Assembly: GCA_943329165.2 (NCBI GenBank) | Contig: CALQCV020000002.1 | Span: 1-27,804, forward strand | From: Candidatus Nitrotoga sp. CP45 | Lineage (GTDB): Bacteria; Bacteroidota; Bacteroidia; Flavobacteriales; Flavobacteriaceae | Reading direction: 5' to 3' | Length of the DNA: 27,804 bases | Part shown: piece by piece, positions 1 through 9,080 of the stretch | Layout: every line of letters starts with the position of its first letter | How positions within the stretch are numbered: position 1 is the stretch's first letter | Program-made: the position numbers and the translations under genes | Notes under the pieces: model-generated | Databases searched by the model: none | The model's input: the letters and a program-made list of their open reading frames with translations, nothing else | What the model was told of the DNA's origin: nothing

Positions 1-467
1 AACAATCCAATTTTACCACCTTTTGAGTAAGGCTCAATCAAATCGATTACTTTAATTCCGGTGAATAACACTTCTGTAGAAGTTGATAAGTCTTCAAATT
101 TTGGTGCCTGACGGTGAATAGAAACTCCATTAGCTCCGTCTTTTGGCAAATCACCTAAACCATCAATGGCATCGCCAATAACGTTAAATAAACGTCCGTA
201 AATATCAGCTCCGATTGGCATTTGTATTGGAGCACCTGTAGCTTTTACAGCAGTTCCTCTACTCAAACCATCTGTTGAGTCCATAGAGATTGTACGTACT
301 GTGTTTTCACCAATATGTGATTGCACTTCAAGCACCAATATTGAGCCGTTTTTGTTACTGATTTCTAGTGAGTCATAGATTTTTGGTAGTTCAACATCTT
401 TAGTGTCAAATACTACGTCTACTACTGGGCCAATGATTTGGGAAACTTTTCCTATTGCTTTTGACAT
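1..467 (-). CDS. atpD: ATP synthase F1 beta subunit, N-terminal part (runs off window)
   Basis: This is the first 155 codons of the catalytic beta subunit of F1Fo ATP synthase, which makes ATP from the proton or sodium gradient at the inner face of the cytoplasmic membrane. The translation starts [20 protein letters not shown], the standard beta-barrel opening of AtpD, and near the window edge reads [19 protein letters not shown], the stretch just before the Walker A loop. The P-loop and catalytic part lie outside. The start is the ATG at 465-467. A good promoter lies about 60 bases upstream, so it is transcribed separately from the SGNH gene, which ends at its own terminator. In Flavobacteriia atpD-atpC often sits apart from the other atp genes; atpC would be expected beyond the left edge (inference). 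Confidence 0.97.
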   Translation of the reverse strand, partial: MSKAIGKVSQIIGPVVDVVFDTKDVELPKIYDSLEISNKNGSILVLEVQSHIGENTVRTISMDSTDGLSRGTAVKATGAPIQMPIGADIYGRLFNVIGDAIDGLGDLPKDGANGVSIHRQAPKFEDLSTSTEVLFTGIKVIDLIEPYSKGGKIGL

Positions 468-528
468 TGTTTATGTATTTATTAAATAGCTGTTTAGGTT
501 TGAATAAAAACACTCTTTTTTCAGAGCG

Positions 529-559
529 CAAAGATAATTTTTATAAATCGAATAATCAA
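529..559 (-). promoter_or_regulatory. atpD promoter, Bacteroidota type
   Basis: On the minus strand TATCTTTG (529-536) matches the Bacteroidota -7 consensus TAnnTTTG exactly. A TTG (557-559) sits 20 bases upstream, inside the usual spacing for the -33 element. Transcription should start near 522, giving a leader of about 55 bases before the atpD ATG. Confidence 0.7.
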
Positions 560-603
560 TAATTATTTTATAAAAAAAGGAAGATTTTTTTTCCCCTTGC
601 TGT

Positions 604-637
604 AAACAAAAAACATCCCTACGAATGGGGATGTTTT
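604..637 (-). terminator. Rho-independent terminator after the SGNH gene
   Basis: A perfect 10-base stem (610-619 with 628-637, AAAACATCCC/GGGATGTTTT) encloses an 8-base loop. On the minus strand it is followed by a T-rich tail. It lies about 23 bases past the SGNH stop codon and separates that transcript from atpD. Confidence 0.85.
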
Positions 638-659
638 GATTGTAATAAAATATGTTTTT

Positions 660-2219
660 TTATAATACAGGAGGAAACATAATTCTGTAATCTGAAAATT
701 TTACTCCTTTAAAATTAGAACCATATCTGAGGTTTATAGCTTTCAAGAATTCATTTGCTATTGCGGCATATCCTCTTGGAGATGGATGAATTCCGTCGAG
801 TGAAAAAGCACCGCCTGTTGCATAGGTTGAATTTATAGTATAACCGCTATCTGAAAGACCTGTTGTGCTTAATTTTTCCATAATTAATTTAGCATCTACA
901 AAAGCTAAATCATTTGCAGTTGCCGCAGCTTGTATTGTTGTGTTATAACCATTTGTGGCCACTTCAATTTCTATAACTTCTGTTGGCAATAAAATATATC
1001 TATCTGGAAGAGGGAAAGTAACTCCTAGTTGTCCTAATAATGATGGAGCAGGTGATGCTATTCCGTCTTGAGCAACTGACGGAAGTCTTCCTATTCTTGT
1101 TGCAGCACTTAAACAAATCAAATCAGTTGGTACTGTTTGTCTTGCTCGACCGAAAACCTGACCTAATAAAGTTCCTTGAGCAGTTGCTTGAGGCGCAGGA
1201 ACACCTTGTAATATTAAACCTTGTGTGATAACCTGACCTAATGGCACTGTTAAATCTGTCAAGGTTTCATCAACCATTAACATAGGGTTATTACCTGTTG
1301 TAGCTAAAAGATTAATTCTATTACCTTGACCTAAAACAGTAAGTGCATTATGCAATGGTCCATATAATTGCGCATTTAAATTATTAACTTGATTAACACT
1401 ACTAACAGTTAAATTATCTTGGGTTAATTGGTTATATTTAACTACATAAAAATAAGGCAATGTTGTTACGTTCGGTAAATTGGCAATTACGCCTTTACGT
1501 CCACCAGCTGTCATTTGAGAAATAATACTATTATAAGCATTATCAAAAGTGCCCTGCGGTGTTAATGGATTAAGTGCTTCGTCTCCACCAGCAGTAGCGT
1601 AACCTAATTCATCATTCCCACCAATCCATAATGAAAAGAAAGTTGGCGATTGGCTCAAAGCGTCGGCAACAACTGTTGTTCCAGCGCTTGATGCGAAACG
1701 AGCAAAATATGGGTTTCCAGCTGCGCTTCCATAACCAGGAGTTAGTAAATGAAAACTTTTTGCTCCAGGAATTCCCATGTTATTAAATGTGGTGCCCACA
1801 GAAGCAAAAGTTGTAGAAGCCATTTGATTATATGGCGGTAATGCAACTGACGATGGAGAAGGAAGAAGCCCTGGACCAGCTGGCGGAACTAAATACAATC
1901 TAGGAGTGTAAATAGCACTCCCTAAAAACCCGCCAACATTATCTGCCATAAAAGGCGTAGTAAAATCACCACCCCCAACTAAAGCAAATTGTTGCGCTAA
2001 AATATTTGGATAGGCTCCTTTTTGCCCTTCAATAAATAAGGCGCTATCACTAAAACCAGCCGCAAAAGAATCTCCAAGCGCCACATATTTTGAAAAAATT
2101 GCTGATCCTGCTGTTAAAGGCAATCCATCTGATGAGTTAGTTTCAACAACTGTTTCATCATCACTGCATGCTACGAAGGTTAACGAAACCAATAGTAGCC
2201 ATTTGAAATTTTTTATCAT
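660..2219 (-). CDS. SGNH/GDSL-family esterase lipoprotein, probably surface exposed
   Basis: Predicted lipoprotein hydrolase of the SGNH/GDSL superfamily (519 aa), likely to cleave ester bonds in lipids or acylated polymers. A short lipoprotein signal ends in a lipobox with Cys18. The following SDDE resembles the acidic lipoprotein export signal that sends Bacteroidota lipoproteins to the cell surface. Catalytic blocks are visible: GDS with Ser51 (block I), GND at 201-203 (block III) and DGIHPS with Asp475 and His478 (block V). About 270 residues between blocks III and V make it longer than a minimal SGNH enzyme of about 200 aa. The gene starts 29 bases after the stop of the TonB-dependent receptor gene, so the two form a probable operon closed by a terminator. 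The substrate cannot be read from the sequence. Confidence 0.88.
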   Translation of the reverse strand: MIKNFKWLLLVSLTFVACSDDETVVETNSSDGLPLTAGSAIFSKYVALGDSFAAGFSDSALFIEGQKGAYPNILAQQFALVGGGDFTTPFMADNVGGFLGSAIYTPRLYLVPPAGPGLLPSPSSVALPPYNQMASTTFASVGTTFNNMGIPGAKSFHLLTPGYGSAAGNPYFARFASSAGTTVVADALSQSPTFFSLWIGGNDELGYATAGGDEALNPLTPQGTFDNAYNSIISQMTAGGRKGVIANLPNVTTLPYFYVVKYNQLTQDNLTVSSVNQVNNLNAQLYGPLHNALTVLGQGNRINLLATTGNNPMLMVDETLTDLTVPLGQVITQGLILQGVPAPQATAQGTLLGQVFGRARQTVPTDLICLSAATRIGRLPSVAQDGIASPAPSLLGQLGVTFPLPDRYILLPTEVIEIEVATNGYNTTIQAAATANDLAFVDAKLIMEKLSTTGLSDSGYTINSTYATGGAFSLDGIHPSPRGYAAIANEFLKAINLRYGSNFKGVKFSDYRIMFPPVL

Positions 2220-2248
2220 AATATTTTAAATTTATTAATGTTGATTTT

Positions 2249-5101
2249 TTAAGGCGTGATTGTTAAAGAAACGAAATATTGTTGTCCAATAAGTCCTGCT
2301 CCAATTACTTGACCGTATTCTTTCCCGCCAATATTTGTTGCTCCAACTTTTAGAATTGATTTCAATGATTTTAAAGTATAGTTCGCTTGCACATCAATTA
2401 CTGTTGCTTCGTCAATCATACCGTCAGCAAAAGTAGATTCCCATAAATATTCTGAATTCCATCTAGCGCTAACAGAAAGTCCTAAATTTCCAATCAATTT
2501 ATCATTGCTTAAAGTACCTTTTACTCTATGTTTAGGAGTGTTGAAACTCGCTTCAAAATCTACGTCTTTTCCTTGGTCAAATTCAAAGGCAGAATAGTTA
2601 TAGTTTCCACTAAATTCAAAATTTTTGTAGATTTTTTTAATTAAACCTGCACCAAAACCATATGATTTTACCTCTCTTTCGGTATTAGTATAAAGTTGAT
2701 ACTCTCTTGAGTCTCTATTCGCAAGAGCAGATGCCGAAGTATTGGTTGCAATATCTGGATTAGTAACGGCTGTTCCGTAATATGGCGTGAAAACATTCAC
2801 ATTTCCGATAAAATCATTGTAAATGTTATAATATCCATTAATGTCTAATGAGAATCCTTTAACATTGGCTCTGTATCCTAGATCAAATGCTTTTACTTGT
2901 TCTGGTTTAATTAAATCTACATCTGCTTTTACTAACAATTCAGCTGCATTGGCTAAACCTGCCGGAGGACCAGATCTATAGGCGGCATCAAACAATAGAT
3001 AAGATTCTTTTGTAAACGAATTATAATAAGCATCGTTACCGTTTAATATTTTCGAATTTGAACCCAAAATAGTTTGTCCTTCAGATGAAATAGTAACGTC
3101 GTTAACTCCATCTGTCCTTGTTTCAGAAAATCTAGTTAAGTTATCCGGTGCAGAACCAATTAATACTCTGTTTCCAATATCAAATCCAATGTATTGATCT
3201 TGTGTAGTTGGGTTTCTGAAACCTGTTTGGAAGGAACCTCTAAGGTTATGATTCTTTTCTTTGTCTAAAGCATAAACAAATGAAAGTCTAGGTGAAAAAT
3301 TACCATCGAAATTTTTAGCTTTATCATATCTAACCGATCCAGTTAACTTTAATCGGTCATCCATTAACTTTTTCTGAACTTGAGTATAAACCCCATATTC
3401 ATTGTAATTTATAGCACTTTCTGCATCAGTATAAATTCTTCCGAAAGAGTTTAATTCATAGACTCTGTAAGAACCTCCTACTTGAATTTCGGCTGGTTTA
3501 AATAAGTCTCTGAAGTTATAATTGGCATCTGAATGATAAATTCTTGAATTATCAACCAACTTCGAACCTGTCAATACATTTGGGTCAGCTATTACTTTAT
3601 TAAATGCATTTTTGAATGCTGGAGTTCCCGGAGCTAATCTTCCGTTATCGGCTATGCTTCTTGCATACGCGTGCGCCTCAGCAGGAGTTGTACCTACACC
3701 GGGAGCCAACCCTAAAGTTGCGGCTCCAAACGCACCACCATAATCAGCAAACCAATCTTTATCTGACTTCCATATTCTATTGATGTTGATTGCTGTAAAA
3801 GTCATATCATATGATTTTCCTCCATCTTCATTTATAGTATATCCTCTAAGAAAAAAGTTTTTACCTTTCAATTCAATTTTATGCTGCTGCATAAAGAATC
3901 CATTCAAATTATATCGGCTAGCACCTTGGTAAACTGAATTTCCAAAACCAAATTTAGATTGCCAAATAATTTCGATATCGTTTGCCCACGGTTTAAAATG
4001 TAATGAAAAATCGATTTTTGCATTTCTAACCTTACTTTCTGTTAAATCAGTTTCGTTATATCCTGTTCTGGAAATATCTATGTTTGGCAATAGATTATAA
4101 GCTGCAGATCCAAAAGCATTTCTGCTTTTAAGGTTAACAGCAACCTCATCTCCGTAGATGTTTATACCGTTATAGCTTGGGTCATTCCTATTTACTCCTG
4201 AAACTTCATCGCCTTTTGCGTCAATACCGTTATAATTAGTAGCATACCAATCCGTTCCTTTAAAAAATGTAAAGTTGGCTTTAGCTGCAAAATGTTTATC
4301 AAATGCATGAGCCACTCTTATCCCATAATCGTAAAAATTATTTACTCCCGCTGCATTTTGTGACGTTTGCCCGAATTTAGCATAAGCCGTAATTCCTTGA
4401 CTCGTCCATGGATCCTTGCTGTTCATGAACAATATTCCATTAAATGCATTCGCACCATATAATGCTGAGGATGCTCCAGGAAGTAATTCCACGCTTTGTA
4501 CATCTATTTCTGAAACCCCAATAAGGTTACCCAAAACAAAGTTTAATAGCGGGGAAGCATTATCCATTCCGTCAACTAACTGCAAAAATCTAGTGTTGGC
4601 AACTGTAGCAAATCCACGAGTATTAATCGATTTGAAAGACAAACTACTCGTATTCATTTGAACTTCTTTTAGATTTTCCAATCCGTCATAGAAGGAAGGA
4701 GCTGCCGCTTTTTTGACATCTTTTACAGTAAATCTTTCTACCGTAACTGGCGACTCTCTAATTCGTTCTGGTGCTCTCGATGCAGAAACAACTATTTCGT
4801 CTAGTTGATTTTCTTCATCATTTAATACTGCGGTAACTTTTTGATTGTTTGAAGAAACATTAACTTTCTTTGTCCCAAAGCCTACACTCGATATTTCGAT
4901 ATCAAAAGGAGGCTTTTTAGTGGTTGCTAAATTAAAATTCCCATCACTGTCCGTAATTGTTCCGGTACTTTCACCAGCCACCTTAACATTAGCTCCAGGA
5001 ACTGGTTGGTTCTTACTGTCTTTTACCGAACCCGCTATTGAAGTTTGCGCATAGGTAATGCCGCAAAAAAACAATGAAACGATAAATAAATAAATCTTCA
5101 T
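2249..5101 (-). CDS. TonB-dependent outer-membrane receptor with carboxypeptidase-regulatory-like N-terminus
   Basis: Outer-membrane active transporter driven by TonB, about 950 aa. I place the start at the ATG at 5099-5101. The longer frame opens with a TTG at 5140 that lies inside the probable promoter, and the ATG gives a normal signal peptide (MKIYLFIVSLFFCGITYAQ). Residues about 20-95 are a CarboxypepD_reg-like beta-sandwich. LDEIVVSA at 100-107 resembles a TonB box. The plug follows (to about 230) with NTRGF, LVDGMDN and ELLPGASSALYGANAFNG, then a 22-strand-type barrel ending in alternating hydrophobic residues (YFVSLTITP). It is not a SusC: no SusD gene adjoins. Its only operon partner is the SGNH lipoprotein, which suggests uptake of an ester-containing or lipid-like ligand (inference). 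Confidence 0.9.
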   Translation of the reverse strand: MKIYLFIVSLFFCGITYAQTSIAGSVKDSKNQPVPGANVKVAGESTGTITDSDGNFNLATTKKPPFDIEISSVGFGTKKVNVSSNNQKVTAVLNDEENQLDEIVVSASRAPERIRESPVTVERFTVKDVKKAAAPSFYDGLENLKEVQMNTSSLSFKSINTRGFATVANTRFLQLVDGMDNASPLLNFVLGNLIGVSEIDVQSVELLPGASSALYGANAFNGILFMNSKDPWTSQGITAYAKFGQTSQNAAGVNNFYDYGIRVAHAFDKHFAAKANFTFFKGTDWYATNYNGIDAKGDEVSGVNRNDPSYNGINIYGDEVAVNLKSRNAFGSAAYNLLPNIDISRTGYNETDLTESKVRNAKIDFSLHFKPWANDIEIIWQSKFGFGNSVYQGASRYNLNGFFMQQHKIELKGKNFFLRGYTINEDGGKSYDMTFTAININRIWKSDKDWFADYGGAFGAATLGLAPGVGTTPAEAHAYARSIADNGRLAPGTPAFKNAFNKVIADPNVLTGSKLVDNSRIYHSDANYNFRDLFKPAEIQVGGSYRVYELNSFGRIYTDAESAINYNEYGVYTQVQKKLMDDRLKLTGSVRYDKAKNFDGNFSPRLSFVYALDKEKNHNLRGSFQTGFRNPTTQDQYIGFDIGNRVLIGSAPDNLTRFSETRTDGVNDVTISSEGQTILGSNSKILNGNDAYYNSFTKESYLLFDAAYRSGPPAGLANAAELLVKADVDLIKPEQVKAFDLGYRANVKGFSLDINGYYNIYNDFIGNVNVFTPYYGTAVTNPDIATNTSASALANRDSREYQLYTNTEREVKSYGFGAGLIKKIYKNFEFSGNYNYSAFEFDQGKDVDFEASFNTPKHRVKGTLSNDKLIGNLGLSVSARWNSEYLWESTFADGMIDEATVIDVQANYTLKSLKSILKVGATNIGGKEYGQVIGAGLIGQQYFVSLTITP

Positions 5102-5129
5102 TTGGTTATAATTTTGTTGGTTTAGGAGG

Positions 5130-5137
5130 CCAAAGTA
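5130..5137 (-). promoter_or_regulatory. Probable -7 element of the receptor operon
   Basis: On the minus strand TACTTTGG matches five of the six fixed bases of TAnnTTTG. It would start transcription near 5123, about 22 bases before the ATG at 5101. The -33 side is only a T-rich run. It overlaps the upstream TTG, which argues against that codon as the start. Confidence 0.45.
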
Positions 5138-5333
5138 CAAATATTTCTTTTATATTATTAAAAAACATTCGGTATTTTTATTAATAATTTATTTTTTAGT
5201 TTTCTTAATGATAATATGGTATTGCGCATTTTTTAAGTTTTTATTAACGATTCGGCATTATTACTAAAAAAAATACCAGACGCACATACAAAACGAAACT
5301 TTCATTAAATTAATCCTAAAATTTTAAGCGAAA

Positions 5334-5360
5334 AAAAAGCGAGACGGTGTCTCGCTTTTT
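5334..5360 (-). terminator. Strong intrinsic terminator after glmS
   Basis: A perfect 12-base stem (5334-5345 with 5349-5360, core AGCGAGAC/GTCTCGCT) closes a 3-base loop. On the minus strand it runs into eight Ts. It begins 20 bases past the glmS stop and ends the glgA-like/DUF4270/glmS transcript. The rest of the gap to the receptor gene is very AT-rich and holds nothing else I can identify. Confidence 0.93.
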
Positions 5361-5379
5361 AGCCATTTTATGTTGATAA

Positions 5380-7230
5380 CTATTCTACCGTAACCGATTT
5401 TGCCAAGTTTCTTGGTTGATCAACATCGCATCCTCTCATTACCGCAATATGGTAAGATAATAATTGTAAAGGAATGGTCGTAATCAGTGGTGATAATGCA
5501 TCTGATGTTTCAGGAATTTCGATAACATGATCGGCTAATCCTTTTACTTGTGTGTCACCTTTAGTAACAACAGCAATAATTTTTCCGCTTCTTGATTTAA
5601 TTTCTTGGATATTACTTACTACTTTGTCATAATGCCCTTGTTTAGGAGCAATAACAATTACTGGCATTTGCTCATCAATTAAGGCAATTGGTCCGTGCTT
5701 CATTTCGGCTGCAGGATATCCTTCTGCGTGAATGTATGATATCTCTTTAAGTTTCAAAGCACCTTCCAATGCTACTGGAAAATTATAACCTCTTCCTAGG
5801 TATAAACAGTTGGTTGCATCTTTAAATTTGGCTGCTATTTCTTTAGCCTTTTCATTAGTTGACGCTAATGCTTCAGCTACTTTTTCCGGGATAACTTCTA
5901 ATTCTTGTAAATAACGATGGAAATCAGAATTTGAAAGTGTTCCTTTGGCTTTTGCCAAACGTAAAGCTATCATCGTCAATACCGTTATCTGAGTTGTAAA
6001 AGCTTTAGTTGATGCTACTCCAATTTCCGGGCCGGCATGAGTATAGGCGCCTGCGTTTGTTTCTCTTGAAATAGAGGAACCAACAACATTGCAAACTCCA
6101 AATACAAAAGCCCCTTTTTCTTTGGCTAACTTAATTGCGGCCAAAGTATCAGCTGTTTCTCCCGATTGTGATATAGCAATCACCACATCATTTTTATTGA
6201 TTATCGGATTTCTATATCTAAACTCTGAAGCATATTCAACCTCAACAGGTATTCTAGCAAACTCTTCTATAACATATTCGGCAACTAATCCGGCGTGCCA
6301 TGAAGTACCGCAAGCTACGATTAGGATTCTATCGGCATGAAGAAATTTTTCTAAATTGTCTTCAACACCAGCCATTTGGATAATCCCCTGATTTGCCAAA
6401 AGTCTTCCTCTATAAGTATCCTTTATAACATTAGGTTGCTCGTAGATTTCTTTCAACATAAAATGATCGTATCCGCCTTTTTCAATTTGCTCCAAATTCA
6501 TTTGAAGTTCCTGAATGTATGGGTCGACTAAAGCACCGTCTTTTATTTTTCTAATTTTTAATGGCTTGTTCAATCTTACGATAGCCATTTCCTCATCTTC
6601 TAAATAAATGGCATTGGAAGTATATTCAATAAAAGGAGAAGCATCTGATGCAATGAAAAATTCATCCTCTCCAACTCCAATTGCAATTGGGCTTCCTAAT
6701 CTTGCCACAATAATTTCGTCTGGATTTTCTATATCGAAAACACAAATAGCATAAGCTCCAACAACTTGGTTTAAAGCAATTTGAACTGCCTTTCCGAGCT
6801 TAACATTTTCTTTCTTTTTTACGTCTTCGATTAAGTTAACCAAGACCTCGGTATCGGTATCTGAAGTAAAAGTATACCCTCTTTTGAGTAATTCTTTTTT
6901 TAATGGCTCATAATTTTCAATGATTCCATTGTGGATGATCACTATGTTTCCTGAATTGGATACATGCGGATGTGAATTGATATCATTTGGAACGCCATGA
7001 GTTGCCCAACGGGTATGTCCCATTCCAATGGTAGCTTTTGAGGAAGCTATATCCTTTGCCTTGTCTTCGAGGTCAGAAACCTTTCCTTTGGTTTTAACAA
7101 TTTTAAGGTCATTGCCATCACATAACATGACTCCGGCACTATCATAACCTCTATATTCTAATCTTTTTAACCCTTTTATTACTATTGGGTATGCTTCTCT
7201 AAATCCGATATAACCAACAATTCCACACAT
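5380..7230 (-). CDS. glmS: Glutamine--fructose-6-phosphate aminotransferase (isomerizing)
   Basis: Makes glucosamine-6-phosphate from fructose-6-phosphate and glutamine, the first step towards UDP-GlcNAc for peptidoglycan and lipid A; cytoplasmic. The 616 aa length is normal. The N-terminus MCGIVGYIG exposes the catalytic Cys after Met removal, with GHTRWATHG and HNGIIENY of the class II glutamine amidotransferase domain following. Two SIS domains follow (QSGETADT; then GRGYNFPVALEGALKLKE and EMKHGPIALI). The end, PRNLAKSVTVE, carries the Schiff-base lysine (K611) and the conserved tail. It lies 11 bases after the DUF4270 stop codon, so it is co-transcribed with it, and there is no room upstream for a glmS ribozyme. 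Confidence 0.98.
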   Translation of the reverse strand: MCGIVGYIGFREAYPIVIKGLKRLEYRGYDSAGVMLCDGNDLKIVKTKGKVSDLEDKAKDIASSKATIGMGHTRWATHGVPNDINSHPHVSNSGNIVIIHNGIIENYEPLKKELLKRGYTFTSDTDTEVLVNLIEDVKKKENVKLGKAVQIALNQVVGAYAICVFDIENPDEIIVARLGSPIAIGVGEDEFFIASDASPFIEYTSNAIYLEDEEMAIVRLNKPLKIRKIKDGALVDPYIQELQMNLEQIEKGGYDHFMLKEIYEQPNVIKDTYRGRLLANQGIIQMAGVEDNLEKFLHADRILIVACGTSWHAGLVAEYVIEEFARIPVEVEYASEFRYRNPIINKNDVVIAISQSGETADTLAAIKLAKEKGAFVFGVCNVVGSSISRETNAGAYTHAGPEIGVASTKAFTTQITVLTMIALRLAKAKGTLSNSDFHRYLQELEVIPEKVAEALASTNEKAKEIAAKFKDATNCLYLGRGYNFPVALEGALKLKEISYIHAEGYPAAEMKHGPIALIDEQMPVIVIAPKQGHYDKVVSNIQEIKSRSGKIIAVVTKGDTQVKGLADHVIEIPETSDALSPLITTIPLQLLSYHIAVMRGCDVDQPRNLAKSVTVE

Positions 7231-7241
7231 TACAATGACTA

Positions 7242-9062
7242 TTAATTAGGTTTTGTATAATAAATTTTTAGCTTCAATCTTTTATTGTCCGGAACAATAG
7301 GACTGGTTCCATATAAAACAGTTCCCAACTGATTCAACACCGACATTGAAGGTGCGCCATCGAAGTTGGTATTTGGAGTTCTTAATTTAGAAAGACCAAT
7401 ACTGTTGATGTTTTCGGTAACCGCTAATCCAAAACGAACATTGGTAGAATCATTTTTAACCAGATTCCTAACGTAATTTGTAATTGTTATTTTATATTTA
7501 CTGCCTTTATTTGTTATAAATCCATCTGTGCCTCTTATCTGCTTTACCGCAATTCCTTTGTTATTTGCGAGAAAACCTCCAAAAACAGCTTTGTTATATT
7601 TTGGATAAAGACCATTGGAAGTTGGGTCATACAAATAGTCGACAATAGCTTTTTTGTTGGTCAAATCATAAAGATAGATCCGACCGGGTTCAAAAATCAA
7701 CTTATCCAAATCTGGATTTGAGTTTCGCATTCTACTTTTGTCAATATTAAACGTCAAATTAGCTTCATTGATTAACCATCCTTTTACTTTTATTTCATCA
7801 ATCTCATCTGAAATACCATTTGGAGTCTCATTGACAATGTACTTAGGATTTTCATCACTGATAGCAAGGTTTTCATTAAAAGCAGGATTTAGCGTGTATC
7901 CTTTTAAGTCCGATGAACCAAACAAATCTATGAAGGCCATTGCGCCTTCTCCTCCTTTTAAATATATAGTTGACGCTTCTTGCGAACTATTGGCGGCATT
8001 CAAATAATCAATATTTTCGTTAGAATTTTGTAATAAACTAATCGAATTTCCACTAAGGCTTAACGGAAATGATTTACTTACTCTTTCCTTCCTATATTCA
8101 TTTACAGCCGGCGTAGTTGCAATATCAGGAGTTATTTGGTCTTCCTTGTAAAATATAGTAATTTTGCCAACTCTGAAATTAAGCATTGCCATATTTCCCG
8201 GATTTCCGTTTTCAACTTTAAAATAAATTCCTCTAAAATAATTTTTAAATGAGGCATTGTTAGCTAATTGACCTGATGGAGCATTTAAAATTTTATCATA
8301 AAAAACATCGGTTCTCAAATGCAATCGCATTGAAGGGACTGATCTCGGAGAAGGGGTTATTAGAGTAACACCGTCCGATTCATAGGTTTTTAATGCATGT
8401 TCTCTTTTGTCAAAATAAAAATTCTCGTTTTCACGATCATCGGTCGAATTATTCAACAAAACAGGAATTTTATTATTATCAATCAAACTATTTTGATCGG
8501 TATAAAACAATTGTTGCTCTGTTAAAGATTGAGCGGGATCTAAATCTCTTAAATAATAGTTAGATTGATAAACGCTCAAATTAAACTTCGAATTCTGTGT
8601 CGAAACAGTTTGGTCATATGGTTTTACTCCAAAAATTGAATCCAATGTGTAGGTGCTCACTCCAGAGGTCGTGTTTTTTTCTACGAATTTCTTGAAATAA
8701 GGAATGTCCAAAACCACACTATCAATTACCGGAAGATCTTCATAACGTGTTGGGTCGGTATTATTGAAAACAGGATTTATAGTTGATAGTTCTAGCTGAG
8801 TTACAAAGTTGGCTTGTGTAGTTCCAAAAACAGAATTTGAATAAAACCCAAGTGGGTTGATCGGTAAATTATTTGAGGCAATTGCCCCTAGTTTTTGATT
8901 ATATGCTTTAACGGTCCAAGAAGTACTGTCAACATCAAAACCGAAATAGTCTTCACCAACTATGTCAGTTCCTAATTCATTAAAATCTTTGTCGCAAGAC
9001 GCGAAAATTATAGTTATTAATCCAACAATTAAAATTGGGCGTAAAAATGTTTTTTTGTACAT
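7242..9062 (-). CDS. DUF4270 family lipoprotein
   Basis: A 606-aa lipoprotein of the DUF4270 family, whose function is not known. The signal peptide ends in a lipobox with Cys23 (FASCDKD), followed by the [17 protein letters not shown] stretch that I recognise as the family's N-terminal signature. The rest reads as a mostly beta-stranded envelope protein without membrane segments or catalytic motifs that I can name. Acidic residues after the Cys (DKD) would fit surface export, but this is weak evidence. It sits 18 bases after the starch-synthase-like gene and 11 bases before glmS, so the three are almost certainly one transcript. Its place beside glmS suggests a link with envelope or extracellular glycan (inference only). 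Confidence 0.85.
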   Translation of the reverse strand: MYKKTFLRPILIVGLITIIFASCDKDFNELGTDIVGEDYFGFDVDSTSWTVKAYNQKLGAIASNNLPINPLGFYSNSVFGTTQANFVTQLELSTINPVFNNTDPTRYEDLPVIDSVVLDIPYFKKFVEKNTTSGVSTYTLDSIFGVKPYDQTVSTQNSKFNLSVYQSNYYLRDLDPAQSLTEQQLFYTDQNSLIDNNKIPVLLNNSTDDRENENFYFDKREHALKTYESDGVTLITPSPRSVPSMRLHLRTDVFYDKILNAPSGQLANNASFKNYFRGIYFKVENGNPGNMAMLNFRVGKITIFYKEDQITPDIATTPAVNEYRKERVSKSFPLSLSGNSISLLQNSNENIDYLNAANSSQEASTIYLKGGEGAMAFIDLFGSSDLKGYTLNPAFNENLAISDENPKYIVNETPNGISDEIDEIKVKGWLINEANLTFNIDKSRMRNSNPDLDKLIFEPGRIYLYDLTNKKAIVDYLYDPTSNGLYPKYNKAVFGGFLANNKGIAVKQIRGTDGFITNKGSKYKITITNYVRNLVKNDSTNVRFGLAVTENINSIGLSKLRTPNTNFDGAPSMSVLNQLGTVLYGTSPIVPDNKRLKLKIYYTKPN

Positions 9063-9080
9063 AAAAAATTTTCTATTTTT

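Noticed and set aside
660..5101. Polysaccharide utilisation locus
   Set aside because: There is no SusD-type gene and no glycoside hydrolase or sensor nearby; the receptor is not SusC-like in context.
5102..5140. Longer receptor N-terminus from a TTG at 5140
   Set aside because: It would put 13 residues before a good signal peptide and overlaps the -7 element.
5141..5333. A small RNA in the AT-rich gap between the receptor gene and the glmS terminator
   Set aside because: I found no stable hairpin or promoter pair in it beyond the terminator itself.
7231..7241. Possible glmS ribozyme or riboswitch upstream of glmS
   Set aside because: Only 11 bases separate glmS from the previous gene, far too few for the ribozyme, which is known mainly from Firmicutes.
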